A program made the translations under genes and the position numbers. Positions 9,761 through 21,548 of a DNA stretch of 64,000 nucleotides are shown one piece after another. Within the stretch, counting starts at the first letter, position 1. Each line of letters opens with the position of its first letter. The notes below the pieces were generated by a model. The model saw only the letters and a program-made list of their open reading frames with translations. It was not told where the DNA came from and made no database searches. This DNA comes from Chondrus crispus (lineage: Eukaryota; Rhodophyta; Florideophyceae; Gigartinales; Gigartinaceae), in NCBI RefSeq assembly GCF_000350225.1, contig NW_005179073.1, forward strand, positions 62,001 to 126,000, in the 5' to 3' direction.

Positions 9761-10941
9761 ATGAAGCCCTCTTCTTCAAAGCTCATCGGCAAGGTGAGCT
9801 CCATGCGCAATTTGAACAAGCTCGAGTACAAGTTGGGGTTCGACCTCCACATCGAGTCCGTGGACAAGATTATAGCGTCAAGTGATGTTGTCGTTACCTG
9901 GGAACGGAGAGCCAAGGTTATGTTAATGAAGGCTGCAAAAATTGACAGGTCTTCTCGCATCGCTCATTTCGGAGGCGAAGTTCTTTCACAAGAAGTCACT
10001 CTCTTCAAGAAGAAGGAGGGCTCCAACTTCGAAGACAAAGTCTACAGGCTTGCCGTTCGTCAGAACTCTCAGCGTGGTAAGATTATCGGCAAGATTAAGC
10101 TCCTTTTTGCCGATTATGTTGAGATTCCGTCATACTCGAAGCGCGTGGGCGCCCCGCTTTCCTGTGGTGGCCGTATCGCCATGCGCGTCGTTTCTACGTT
10201 TCTCGCAGAGGCAAAAAATAGGAAACCATCTCGCGGCACAGCCCTCTTCGGCTCTTACGATCCGGGATCAGATGACCATTCATCTACGGTCGGAGATGAC
10301 GACGAAGGTCGGAGATGACGACGAAGGTCGGAAATCGATGCCGGTGATTCTCTAGACAACATCGGTGTTGACGATGCTACCTTTAACGTGCAACCACCGC
10401 AACCTAAATCGCAGCAATACTTGAGAAACCCCTCGAATCTTAATCGTCAAGGGAATACACGCGCTCCTGGAGATCCTGTACAGAAGTCAAAGATACAACG
10501 CAAGCCATCTGCATCACCGAGAACCGTGTTTTCAGGGACTGACTCGTCACTTGGAACCTCATACAGCAGTCGTTTTAGAAGTACTGAGACGGACGTCGGT
10601 GCCATTAACACGGCAGGACCATCACGGGTTGAGTGTGACAAGCTGCGTAGGGAAAATCGAGCGCTCAGGCGACAGAAAGATGAACTTCTTCAAGACAAGG
10701 AATCGCTTGAACGGGAGCTAGAGGACAGCCGGTATGGAGAAGACGCAGAATCTCTTAAAAACTGATGGCAGAAAACACAGCTCTGAGACGAGATGTAGGG
10801 GATCTGGAGGTAAAGCTTTCAAGGGAGCCCGTCTATTCAGATGTCGTGCGTGATTTGCGAAAGGCAAAAATGGCACTCTCTATTCTAACTTTGGAGAAAG
10901 ATGAGTTTCACCAGCAATTGAGAAAGCTGAGGAGGGGTTAA
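9761..10941 (+). pseudogene. NT-C2 domain plus coiled-coil protein, interrupted
   Basis: The ATG is at 9,761. Residues 1-150 resemble the N-terminal C2 domain of EEIG1/EHBP1-type proteins: YKLGFDLHIESVD, VVVTWERRAK, a beta-rich middle (FGGEVLSQEVTLFKK) and GKIKLLFADYVEIPSYSK. After a linker comes a Glu/Lys-rich coiled coil (CDKLRRENRALRRQKDELL). The family acts at membranes and the cytoskeleton in other eukaryotes. A TGA at 10,316-10,318, inside a duplicated 19-bp unit, interrupts the frame, which otherwise stays open to 10,765. Another one-base shift there leads to a last coiled-coil piece (MAENTALRRDV ... QQLRKLRRG) ending at 10,941. Either the gene is decayed or two assembly errors are present. 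Confidence 0.6.
10289..10326 (+). repeat. 19-bp tandem duplication
   Basis: The unit GTCGGAGATGACGACGAAG occurs twice in a row, followed by a partial third copy. The second copy is read in another phase and supplies the TGA at 10,316-10,318 that interrupts the NT-C2 gene. Confidence 0.9.
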
Positions 10942-11324
10942 GAAGTGACAGGACGGTGTTCCTGTCAGTGAGCAGTCAGGAAGTCGGTCGGGGAGTACTG
11001 CCACTGCAGATGCGACTTATTTGGCACCATGAAAGGGGGCCTTCATGCTTGGTAGATATAACTTGAAGATGGTTGTGGTTCGGATGACTACTAGTTCGAC
11101 TTATGTGTGTAGCACGTCAAATACAGCATTCCAGACATATATAAACGTGGAAATGACTTTTTGAACAACGAGAAAACGTTGCATCATCTTCGTATATTGT
11201 GGGAGGGCAAAGACGACCAGGATTGCCCCCGAAGTAATATCTACCTACGGTACATAGGCAAATCTCGCTCCGAGTCTATATAAATACATACACAACATCT
11301 AACTCTCGAGGGCAAAAAACCTTA
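10942..11324. other. Intergenic stretch, nothing recognised
   Basis: AT-richer sequence with TATA-like strings (ATATATAAAC near 11,137 and TATATAAATA near 11,277). No gene, repeat or structural RNA is evident. Confidence 0.5.
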
Positions 11325-11546
11325 CTAGCTGCTTCCGCCACCGCCACCACCAGCACTGCTGCCATCTCCAAAAGCGAAATAACTGCCATCAGCCCCCGAC
11401 TGCCGCGCCTCAGCGACAGCAGCCGTATCCAACTGCGTCAATTCAGGACTTGTAGTCATGGGCGTTTGATCGCGTCGATGTGAATTCCAGTCGTTCATCA
11501 TGTCGAGTGTGATAAAATCGCTGTAAAAATGATGAGCCCTTCGCAT
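11325..11546 (-). CDS. Short unrecognised ORF with Gly/Ser tail
   Basis: It starts at an ATG at 11,546 and gives 73 aa (RRAHHFYSDFITLDMMNDW near the start, ending in a Gly/Ser run). The frame is open upstream for some 19 more codons in a coding-like style (GGDVYEPEYNFR) up to a TGA. It may therefore be the C-terminal part of a decayed larger gene. Function is not recognised. Confidence 0.25.
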   Translation of the reverse strand: MRRAHHFYSDFITLDMMNDWNSHRRDQTPMTTSPELTQLDTAAVAEARQSGADGSYFAFGDGSSAGGGGGGSS

Positions 11547-12092
11547 GCGAAAGTTATACTCCGGTTCATAAACATCTCCGCCACTGGGTTGACCGTTATT
11601 CGTTCAGGCCTCGACTGTTTTCGGCTCCAGGACCGCTCTGTCGAGATAGGGAAGTGGCGCAGGTGGGTGCAGATACGATCGGTGACGACAGCGATGAGGG
11701 AAATGTGGATATGGCATCCGGTAATGGAATGGAAGAGGCAATAAAGACGACGACCGGACAAGAGACTAGCAAAGACGACGTCCAGTACGTAAGGTTCGCG
11801 CTGCAATGTACAGTATTTAGTTGAAATTTTCATATTAAATATACACTTACCGGCTACCGTGATGGCGTGACAGTCACGGAGAGGGCTACAAGAGCACCAA
11901 GAGACCTCCCTGGGTCAAAATGCAAGCAGAAGACGCTAAAATACTTGCAGAACCCCTAAGGGGCTCCCATTACTTATTGTCTAGTGTTTTCAATGACTGC
12001 AGAATGATTAAGCAACTTTTGGTGGGCTTATAACATAACTAAAGAAAAGAACGATCTTTGCACTAGAAACCGATCTACCAGAAACCCCTGTT

Positions 12093-12184
12093 GATGGTGC
12101 GCATACAAAATTCTCACTTTTGGTCCGCCTAGATTCGTCGCCCAATGCCAGCCGTTCAAGTATGGACGGCGGCGGTCCGGAGCG
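12093..12184 (+). repeat. Unoccupied copy of the repeat that a pogo-like element entered elsewhere
   Basis: The 70 bases at 12,093-12,162 match 18,725-18,794 with one mismatch, and the next 22 bases match 22,486-22,507 exactly. The only difference is that here the single TA at 12,161-12,162 is uninterrupted. This is a natural empty site for the element at 18,795-22,483. The repeat itself is not identified. Confidence 0.85.
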
Positions 12185-12739
12185 TCCTTATTGGACGAAA
12201 TGGCTTTCGCCACCTCATGGCCAAAGGCCCTATGCTATGCCTATCTTGGCCCCGTCCTTGGGAAGACATATTCCGTTCAACTGAACAACATCACATACTT
12301 TTTGATGTAGAACTACTTCCGGACCCTTGCACCCTCTTCCTATGGCTTCGTCAAACATACACTAAAGACTTCACAACACTTATGTTCATTGATCAATTAG
12401 CTTGTATGCTCACTCACGCAGTACAACTTCTGCAGTTGAAAAAGCGACACACAATTGTGCACACTTCCCACAGAACACAGGGCACATAACACTCAGAACA
12501 CTTTCCTCCACGTGGCCATAACGTAGCAGCTACTCTTTTGACAAGAAAACCAGTAAACTCCCAAAAACTTTGCAGGAACAACGGAGAAGGTAAATCAGGC
12601 AGGACGGAATTACACACATCTGGTGGAAAATAAAAACAATCCAAAATAAAGAAACTGTTAGACGTAAAACGCAGTGGATATTGAAACATACCGATTAGTT
12701 GGAGTGTGTACCGTCCCTTAGAGTAGCTCTTTCAGTGCC
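12185..12739. other. Stretch downstream of the copia element, no gene
   Basis: No convincing reading frame. It should contain the 3' LTR of the minus-strand copia element if one survives. I could find only weak similarity to sequence near 17,370-17,420 and no clean TG...CA ends. Confidence 0.4.
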
Positions 12740-15700
12740 TTAAAACTTCTCAAGACGAATTAGGTCAACCATTTGACCTAATGTCTGAGGTGACATTATC
12801 TTTGTCAATAAATCTGCAGGTTAATTCTCAGAGCTCACATGAGTTAGCTGAACAACAGAATTCTCAATAAGTTCACGGACATGGTGAATCTTTAAGTCGA
12901 TGTGCTTGTTCTTTGCAGAGACTTGAGAATTCGTAGCGAGAGATTGAGCTGCAGTACTATCAATCATGACATTACTTGCGATAAACGCATCCTTATCATT
13001 CCATTGCGCTGCATGAGCGAATTCCCAGAACAGCTTTCGAATCCATGATAGTTTCTTAGTGCAAAACGGGAGAGCAATGTACTCGGCTTCAGCTGAGGAC
13101 AAGGAGATAACTGTTTGACGTTTGCTTCTCCAATAAACTGGTGCTTCGTTGATGGCGAAAATGAATCCAGTTGTTGACCTCCTCGTGTCTTTGCATCCTC
13201 CCCAATCGGCATCAACGCAAGCAACAATAGAGTCTGGGTTGAAGTTGCAATTGCGTCGGAACTGTAGCCCATAGTCCAATGTACCAGACACATATCTCAA
13301 GACAGGTTTCAAGTACGACATGGGTGGGGGGGTGGGTGCATGTAAGTGGCGGGCTAAGACAGATATCGGGAATGAAAGGTCTGGACGGGTGCAAACTGCC
13401 AAATAGTTGAGACCGCCGATGATTGTGCAGTACTGAGAGTGCTCCTTTCGCGACAGCAAGTGTTCACCTGGATGTGCAGGGAGCAAGTCTGCATTCAAAG
13501 GCAGAGTAGTCCAGACCGAGTTGGCTTGATCAAGTCCGTCAGTCAGTAGGAGAGACTCAGCATAGCGCGTCTGATGGACCTTGATGTGGTCGGGTTCTTT
13601 GGAGATCTGCCATCCAATGAAGGAAGAAAGGGTACCGAACAACTTGACGTTGAACTGAGCCGACAATCTTTCCTTGAACCATGACATCAAGTGCGTGCTA
13701 TTGGAGGCAAATGCTATGTCATCTACCACAATAGCGACAATGACAAACTCGTTTCCTTTGCGGAAGAAGTAGAGTCGAGGGTCGTATCGCGAGGTGTTGA
13801 ACTTCCAAGAGTTCAGACAAGTCTCTATTAGAGAACCCCATATCTTTCCGGCTTGTTTGGTTCCATACATGGAACCTTGTACTTCAGAAACATGACCAGG
13901 CTTCATTTGAAGCCCGACTTGAATCCGTGGGCTGTTCCATAATAATTGGAATGTCAAGTTTGCCGTAGAGATAGGCATCAGAAATGTCTGCGCTTTCAAG
14001 CTCTAGGTTGTGACTACTTGCGAACGCCAGCAAGATGCGAAGCGTTTCGTGTGTGGCCACTGGAGCGTAGGTGTTGTCTGGATCGTAGTCAGTGAATGGC
14101 TTTTGCTGATCACCACGTACACAGCACCGAGCTTTGTGAAGGACGTTCCCGACGTCGTTAAGCGGCTTGAGTCTGAATACCCAAGTGAATGGGACTGGAT
14201 GCGTATCAACAGTCCGAGGGATAAGTATCCATGTTCGACGTTCGACAAGAGCATCGAACTCTCTGTCAATGGCGGCAGCCCAGTTTGGGTCTTCACAGGC
14301 GCGTGAGAAAGAACGCGGAAGAAGCGGGTCGCGCATGATTTTCTTCGACACAAACACTGTAGGGTGATGTGTTAAGGCTGCAGTGAGTACAGATATCAAC
14401 TGCTCTTCCCCATCGTATTCGCCTTCAATACCGGGAGCCGGCTCTTCGTCTGGAAATGTTGGTTGTCCAAAGGCGTCGAGTTCCATTTCACGGGAGATAC
14501 CATCCATCAATGTCGACATACTCGGTAGATGCTCCGAGTTGTCATGATGGAAGTCTTGTTCACGCGTGATGATTATCTTCTGCGTGGACGGAACGAAGAT
14601 GCGAAATAGAGTGACTTCACTTTCCATACCCACGAAGTGTCTAAACACGGTGCGAGGAAGAAGCTTCTTCTGGCGAGTGGTTTTCGGTTTATAGATGAAC
14701 GCATATCCTTTTTGCCCAAACTCCGGAACCATTGTGAAGTCGATCCGAGTTTTGGGGTTCCAAGCCATGATGGGAATGTTACCCTTGATGCGCTCCGAAG
14801 GGGAGCGATTGCGGAGCCAGTTGCCATGGTTTATGGCTTCTCCCCATAGTTTGAGAGGTAGGTTACTGGCGAAGAGAAGAACTCTTGCCCTTGCCCAGTG
14901 TTCTTGGATAAGTCGTTCTGCATATCCGTTGCTCTCAGAAGCGTAGGCAGGAGAGTAGTCAAGCTTGATACCGTAATTGTGACTGAACTCCTTGACCTCT
15001 TCCCCTTTGTTCTCCCCAGCCCGATCCAGCTTAATGTTCTGAAGCCGAAGCTGATCGTTAAACTCAGTTTGTGAGCGGTTGCGGTACCATTCGAGATGTC
15101 TATATGTCTCATTCTATGTCATGAGCATGAAGACATCAGACTTACCGTTGTAGTCGTCTAGTATTGCAAGTTTGTAGGAGTTCCCAGCGACACTTGGAGT
15201 CACAGGACCCGAAATGTCAATGTGAATCAACTCCAGTGGCTGTTTTGTGATGAATCCACTTTTAGACAAAGGAGCACGATGAGCTTTCCCTTTTAAGCAA
15301 GAGACGCAATCGAGTTGCTGAAAGATGGACTTTTCAAAGAACGGAACAGATTTGACTGCATGAGAAAGCTTGATGTAGCGGTTAATGCCAAGGTGGCCAG
15401 TATTCCCATGCCACTCCAGGGCAGGATTCTTGTTGACGTTCATAGCGACTGTTGTCAAAGACCTGCTTGATTTTGAATTGTTCATATCGAGAGTGTACAA
15501 TCCATTCTTCTTCTGAGTTTCCCACAAAATCTTCCAAGTGCCTTTCTCCATTAGGAAACATGCGTTGTGTGGACGGATGTCGTCGGTAAACGCAACAATG
15601 AAGTTAGAACTTAAGAGCCCGACTGAGAGAATGTTGGAAGACAAGTGAGGGGCATGGTAAGCTTCGATTACCATGCCACCGCCAAGAGGGATTGACACTT

Positions 15701-16070
15701 CTCCTTGGCCAACTAGTCTTGACACACCAGATGCAGCCATGACATCTTGTGAAATACGTGAGTAGTTGATGAACGATTTTCGAGAATGGAAGCAATGATG
15801 CGTAGCGCCGGAGTCAATGTGCGCGCAGGACTTCTTCGTGCAAGATACTTCAGCAATTTGGCTTCGGAAGTCGAAGTCATTGGTTTGTAGTTGCACCATG
15901 AATCCTCTTGGGACTTCGTCGTCCGCTTGAGCGAAGCGAGTAGAGGGGAGAGGACCTCCCTGGCTTCGGTGGTTGTTTCTAGCTCCCCAACCGCGAGTAA
16001 GAGGGTCAGCATTGTTGCAGATGGTACCAAGAGGAGGAAGAGCGTCCGGATGTTGCGTGCCGAAGTGCAC
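12740..16070 (-). pseudogene. pol: Copia Pol (protease, integrase, RT, RNase H)
   Basis: The protease motif AHIDSGATHHCF comes first. Next is the integrase zinc region (HGNTGHLGINRY ... CVSCLKGK) and core, with IHIDISGP, LDRAGENKGEE and ESNGYAERL supplying the D, D and E. The RT has ESADISDAYLYGKLD and a VVDDIAFAS active-site box where copia has Y-V-D-D. RNase H follows (DADWGGCKDTRRSTTGF, SLSSAEAEYIAL). A TAG at 15,114-15,116 falls in frame inside the integrase. A frame change near 13,890-14,000 lies in the RT. A TAA at about 12,825, where a CAA would be expected, precedes the conserved end PADLLTKIM. All breaks are single events in an otherwise readable gene. Confidence 0.85.
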
Positions 16071-16135
16071 ATTTCTATTGGGACGCGACGAGGGACGTCC
16101 TTGAGGCGCTTGTCCACTTCCTGCCCCCTCGTCCC

Positions 16136-16958
16136 TTAGTCGGTCCCAACAGTCATTGTAAAAGTGACCCGGACGTTTGCAGTAGTCACAAGTGCGCTTG
16201 TCGACTCGCCCTGCGAAGGTTCCTCTTTGTCCAACACGTCTACCCCTGGGACTTCTTCCTCGACCTCTACCTCTTGAACCACGACCGTCTCTTTGCGCGA
16301 AGTTGGCCTTAGGCTAAGAAGAGCTATTGTCACTCGGCTGCTGCATGTTTTGAGGATTACTTCGACGTGCGATTTCGGTTTGCACAGGATTGACAATCTT
16401 GTCGAAGTTGAGGTCCTGTAGACTAGAGACCATAGCGAGAGGCGCAAACGAAGAAGGCAAAGAGCGGATCAACTTGGAAGTTTTCTCCGACTCAGAGAGC
16501 TCAGCATCATACGTAGCTAGCTCCCTAATGGTTGTTAAAAACGAAGCGACATGCTTGTCCCAGTTACCATTGTCTTTTAAGATTAAGGTGTCCAACTTTT
16601 GTTTGATGTTTTGCACCACTTGAGCGTTTGACATACTGAAGATACGCTCAAGCTCTTTCCACAGATCAGGGGCCGTCTTTTCATCGTCGTCCACAAACAA
16701 GCGTGTTTGGGACGCGACGGCGTCTCCAAGGCAAAGAATGATATTGCCTTTTGCACGCGCAGCTCGCATCATCCAGTCCTGGATTGCATCACTCGATTAT
16801 GCACCACGGCCGGTGGGCTTCCGTTTCAGTTCAACTAGAAGTGGATCGTTGTGCTGAAGATAAGCCTTCATCTTCCTGCGCCACTGGATGAAGTCAGACG
16901 GGACTTTAAGCTTTGGCACTTTGCTCAGAGAGTCACCGCCTTCACCATTATTTGACAT
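16136..16958 (-). pseudogene. gag: Copia Gag
   Basis: It starts at the ATG at 16,958. It carries a copia-type nucleocapsid precursor (LKVPSDFIQWRRKMKAYL near the start, DLWKELERIF in the middle) and a CCHC zinc knuckle near the C-terminus (CDYCKRPGHFYNDC). Stops or shifts at about 16,797 and 16,314 split it into three frames. The product would bind and package element RNA. Confidence 0.75.
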
Positions 16959-16999
16959 TATGACAGGTTGACCGAAAGTTGCACAGAAGTGCAAACAGT

Positions 17000-18360
17000 A
17001 GTAGGTGACAAGAGGGGTGCGAAAATCAAATCTGAGAGAGAATCAGCACCACAAAAAGCGAAAACAAAGATGCACACAAAAAGAAGAAATTGCTGATCAA
17101 TGTTTTCAACTGTAGCCTTGAGAAAGTTTGGTGTGATGCGTGGAGTCCGAATTGTGCAAGATGATCTTCAATTTTTCGTTGTCGAAGTTGAACGTGATGA
17201 CAAATGTGTATAACCTTTGCCTGTGTTGCCGAAAAGCAATTCTGACGGCAAAGACGACGACAACAACTGAAAGTTGAAAATGGGAACCCAGATCGATGCC
17301 AAAGTAAATTCGCTTTGACTGTAGGTCGAGAAACACCGGGTCTCCCGGAGACCAAAGTAAACACACAGCAACCACCCACAACGGCAAAACCCTGCAAGTA
17401 ACAGTAACTCCAACAAAAACTTGACTAGACTTTGACTAGACTTGACTAGATTTCCAAACTTCATTTCCAACTTGAACTTGAGATGATTTTGAGAAAAATG
17501 TGCACGAGCAAACGTATTGTAGAGCAGTACTGAGGCGCCGCTTAATCCTGAAGACTACTCTTAGGTCCACACCACGAGCTGGGATGTACCGTGGTCCGCA
17601 GACACTTATATCAGCTGCACCCACAGCTCGTGGAAGCGGTAGGTGAGTAGTAGACCGACTCCACAAGTTGACTCGGCGAACTGGGATGCGCCACCCGATC
17701 CCGGACCCGCGGGCGCGCTCTAGGTTCGAGGGTGGCGCCGTAGTCCACTGCGGCGTTCGCACGCGTGGTTGAGAGGTGGTGGTCGATGCGCAGATAGGGT
17801 AAGTGGAGTAAAGGAGAAAGGAGGGAAGCGCGTGTCGGTGGTGGTCTGAAGGGCGCAGTGAGATTGTCCCTCACCGCGATGCTACCATGAACGAGGTGAG
17901 CAATAAACGTGATCGAGAGTTGGTTCCTCTCCTGTGTGAGGGGACGAGCTGCCCCTGGTTGTGGGATAACTCCTCTCCGCCCTGGGTTGGGTGAGAGGCG
18001 GAGGCTTTAGCGAGGGAGCACGCGGCGCGGACGCGACGCGCCAATTGAACCGATCGGACGAGCTCGCAAAAAGGGAGTGGCTCACTGGCCGGTTACGCGC
18101 AGTCGCCCCGTGGTGCGTAAACGGGAGCGACCGGTAACGGGTTAGAAGCCAGCGCGCGCGGCGGACAACCGAAACGGACGTACGTAGGCGCAAAAGGGAC
18201 GGGGGCGAGCTTGCCCCCGTTTACTGGTGGGGACGGGTGCCAGGTCTTAACCCCGCAGGGGGACGCCTCGGACACCTGTCCCAGTACAGTAGTACAGTAC
18301 CTGCCGCCTAGTGCGTGCCGGGTACTGTACACAATTAAAAAACTAGCGCCATAATTGCTA
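17000..18360. other. GC-rich, LTR-like stretch without recognised gene
   Basis: The 17,520-18,340 part is GC-rich. On the minus strand it has promoter/polyadenylation-like strings (GATATAAG near 17,610, AATAAACGTG near 17,900) of the kind found in LTRs. Its open frames have no domain and mirror each other in several phases. It may be the decayed 5' LTR and leader of the adjacent copia element or a solo LTR of another family. No second copy in the window confirms this. Confidence 0.35.
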
Positions 18361-18718
18361 CTACCGCACGGACGCTGCTACTACACGTGTGCACTACTGT
18401 ACACGCGTGTTGCTTACAGACTACCGCACGGACGACACGTGTGCTAACGCACACGCGTAACACGCGTAGACTACCGCTCGGACGACACGTGCACTACTGT
18501 ACACGTACGCCAGATTACGACCGCTCGGCATGCGCGCGCGCTCGCTACACGTGGGCACAGCCGCCCACGTGTATACCGTATACGGCCGTCCGATGACCTC
18601 CGCGCGCTCGCGCCGGTCATTATACTACACCGGTCACACAACTTTATGTCATCCAGTCCGAGACTGGTGGGCGCGATACCACGCGGCCGTCGAGTGTAGA
18701 TTACTACTTAACAGTTAA
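18361..18718. repeat. CACGTG/ACGCGT-rich palindrome array
   Basis: The string CTACCGCACGGACG or a one-base variant recurs three times at intervals of about 55-60 bases. Each is followed by short palindromes such as ACACGTGT, ACACGCGT and TACACGTA. The composition resembles the first 120 bases of the chromovirus LTR at 42,916, so a related solo-LTR fragment is possible. Confidence 0.5.
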
Positions 18719-19095
18719 ATCTACGATGGTGCGCATACAAAATTCTCACTTTTGGTCCGACTAGATTCGTCGCCCAATGCCAGCCGTTCAAGTACAAGGG
18801 GGTGCCCCCACTTTTTGCACAAGACCCCCACCAGTTGAACAACTCGAAAAATATCAGATTTTAAAACAAATAAACAAAAGCATTGCTGTTATTGCATGTC
18901 AAAGATGTGACGGAGACAAAAAAGGCCCATAATTGGGCGGGGAATCCAAATCAAACGTTTTGCCGCGCTTTTTCGATATCTGCGTACTCGAAAACACTTA
19001 ATTCGATGTGTTCTGCTCCATATAAGTGCAAATTGAAGCCTTGGTGACCTTCCCAGACTCTCCAGACTGTGTTAGAAACCGGGTGTCAACTCACA

Positions 19096-20779
19096 ATGGG
19101 TAGTGTCAAACGAATGTCGAAGCACGAGAGATGCTTTCAAAAGGCTCTTGCCGCAGTTGACAAGGGTGTGGATAGACGTTGTGCTTCGTTAATTGCGCGT
19201 ATGCCGTTATCCACGTTTCAGTACCGCCTAATGCACAAGGACAGGAAGCCAATCAGCCGAACGTACCTCACCGCTGACGAAGAAAATGTCATTGTGGACC
19301 TCGTTAACAGGTACTCTGCCCGTGGCTTTCCTCTCAGCAATGAGGATGTTGGTGATGCAGTCGAGATTCTCGTCGCGTCGTTTCCCGCAGATCGCCGAGC
19401 AAAACTACTCTTCGTAAACAACAGACCTGGAAAAAAGTTCTTCCGCAATTTTCGTGCTCGCCATAGCGATCGCATCCGCTTCAGACGCTGTTCGAAGGAG
19501 GAGGAGTTGCGTTGGAGCGCAGGCAACGCAGGTGTCCTCACATCCCATTTAATTGAGGTGCACAAGCTCATCGCAGACAACAGGATAGATTCATGTCAAA
19601 TTGCCAATCTTGACGAGACTGGCATATCCCCCAACCGTGATAGTTTGAAATCCAGCCACAAGAAGGCATACGTAACAAGATCTTCTAAACTGGGGTGCTC
19701 TGTTCAGCGTTCTCGTGAGTTCCGAAACATTGAAAGGTTAACAATTATGCCAGTAGTATTTGCGAGTGGTTGCGTTGGAAGGCCTTTGTTTGTCGTAAAA
19801 GGCAAGTCGCTTAATTATCGTGTGACAAAGTCTGCAGCAGGAGAGCGAGTGGAGACAATTGCAGATTGTCTCTCAACCGGTAGCGTTATCACTTGTCGTG
19901 AAGACATTGCAGGCGTGGACTCTCAAAATTTTTATGAATGCGTGCGTGTGTTTGTGGATTACAACAAATTAAGATTGAGCAGTAGCAAGATACTTTTATT
20001 GCTTGACGGTTACAGGAGCCACATGAGGTACAGGACAATGCAGTTTTTTTACGATGCTGGAGTCATCGTGTACGCTTTGCCGGCGCACACTAGCGGTATT
20101 ACACAACCGTTGGATGTTTCTGTGTTCGTCGCATTTAAAAACAAGCTTCGAGATCTTGTTGAGAGCCTATCAAGTCACACGAAGGACAATGTCTACGACC
20201 GGTTTTATTTTCTGATGCTTGTAAAACAGGCATACAGCATGACTTTTACGAGAAGCACCATTGCCTCTGGTTTCGCGAAGGCAGATGTATAACCTGCCAA
20301 CCTCTCGCACGTCTTCAGTGTGTCGCGGCCAAGGTCTTTTTGCCACCCAAAATGAATTGATCTCGGCAGTAGATATTGAGAAAATATTGGAAGATAAGCG
20401 GGAGAGGCGGAGGAAGAATATCGGTTTGCAGCCTGTGGTGTTAAGGAACGGGTTCCTGGATACTACATTTGGCTTATGTATCACGTCTGAAGAAGCTTTA
20501 AAAAATGCCAAGGCAAAGGATGCGGTGGACAAAGCCAGAAAGGCAGAGCTAGCAAGAAAGGAGGCCGAGAAAGCAGAGCGCGAAGCCATCGCTTGTGAAA
20601 GATTAAGGCGAGAGCGACTACGTTTCGAACGCAAAGCAATGAATTTTCGGGTTCTTGTTTATGGAGTGGAAGGCAAGCTGCCACGGCCGATGTTGGAGCG
20701 CCGCATGGTGGCGAAACGTCGGACAGCAGAAAGAAACAATCGCCGTTGTGTGGAGGCTGTGAATCAGTTGATGGGTTAA
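19096..20779 (+). pseudogene. pogo/CENP-B-type DDE transposase, one frameshift
   Basis: The ATG at 19,096 follows a GTG-opened frame. The N-terminal region is helix-turn-helix-like (MPLSTFQYRLMHKD), followed by a CENPB-type middle (RPGKKFFRNFRARHSDRI). The DDE_1 core has NLDETGISPN (first D), LLLLDGYRSHM (second D) and TSGITQPLDVSVF (third D). The frame stops at 20,290-20,292 and the C-terminal part continues one base over (VCRGQGLFATQNELISAVDI, then a long Lys/Glu/Arg-rich helix) to 20,779. Catalytic residues are intact, so a single base separates this copy from a full-length transposase of about 560 aa. Confidence 0.8.
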
Positions 20780-21546
20780 CTGTTGCCGCAGTGGGGATCG
20801 AAATTCAAATAAAAATTTGCATGTTTTTTGCAGTAGCCAATAAATTGGCTGTTCAGATTAGGGGGGCCTCAGAACTGGGAACTTGTTGTTCATTTTCACA
20901 TTCGCTTCTTTTCGCATTGAGACCATTGTTTCTCCATACCGGTTTTGAGGCTTGACAATCTGTCGCCACGCTTCAAGAAAATTCAAATCTTGTTCAAAAC
21001 GGACGTCTAAAAGATATTATTTTTTTAAAATCTTTGATTTGTTCAACTTGTGGGGCTAAAAGGAGGGTGCTCTAAATGTCGGACAAAAACCTCAATATTA
21101 AAAGGAAAAAGTACTTGTAATTGTCAAGCAATCACCATTTTTTATGCCTTGCGACGGGAACACTCTCAGCCATTCGTCTACTGGTCCCAGTACCAGGACT
21201 TGGCGAAAACAAGCACGGACAAAGACGAGGAGTGAGATTGAAGCGCGCGGACACTTTTGCACCCCAACCGCGCACAAAGATCGGACATCGAAGCAAATTA
21301 AAAAAAAATAGAAAAGTATGCCTGTTTTGTATTTTTGGGTTGTTACACTCTTATACGTAGCAAGCTGTGAGCAATCGATTGAGATATTTTTTCTTTAATT
21401 TCAACCACGTCGTTCTGAGATACGGCGCACTGTCTGGCGCCGTTACGCGCGGCCGTGCACCTTGGCCCGTGTCGGAGATAATTTTCAAAATATTTTGCAT
21501 GTCCGATCTTTTTGTCACTGTCCGACAATTGCAGCACCCCCCCCTT
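20780..21546. other. 3' non-coding part of the pogo-like element
   Basis: AT-rich, with no gene. It ends in a run of C bases directly before the TA used by the nested element. Confidence 0.6.
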
Positions 21547-21548
21547 TA

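Larger units (their letters stand above)
12740..16958 (-). mobile_element. Degenerate Ty1/copia retrotransposon
   Basis: Gag, protease, integrase, reverse transcriptase and RNase H are found in copia order on the minus strand, broken by in-frame stops and at least two frame changes. The internal region is about 4.2 kb. LTRs are not clearly identifiable on either side. Repeats of TTGACTAGAC lie upstream near 17,420-17,450. The number of breaks indicates an old, inactive copy. Confidence 0.85.

Noticed and set aside
12740..17450. Search for paired LTRs of the minus-strand copia element
   Set aside because: Only a weak match near 12,555 and 17,410 was found, without TG...CA ends; not enough to annotate LTRs.
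17611..18332. Three long minus-strand open frames in GC-rich DNA
   Set aside because: No domains, extreme Arg/Pro/Ser composition, and open frames in several phases at once; explained by GC content of an LTR-like region.
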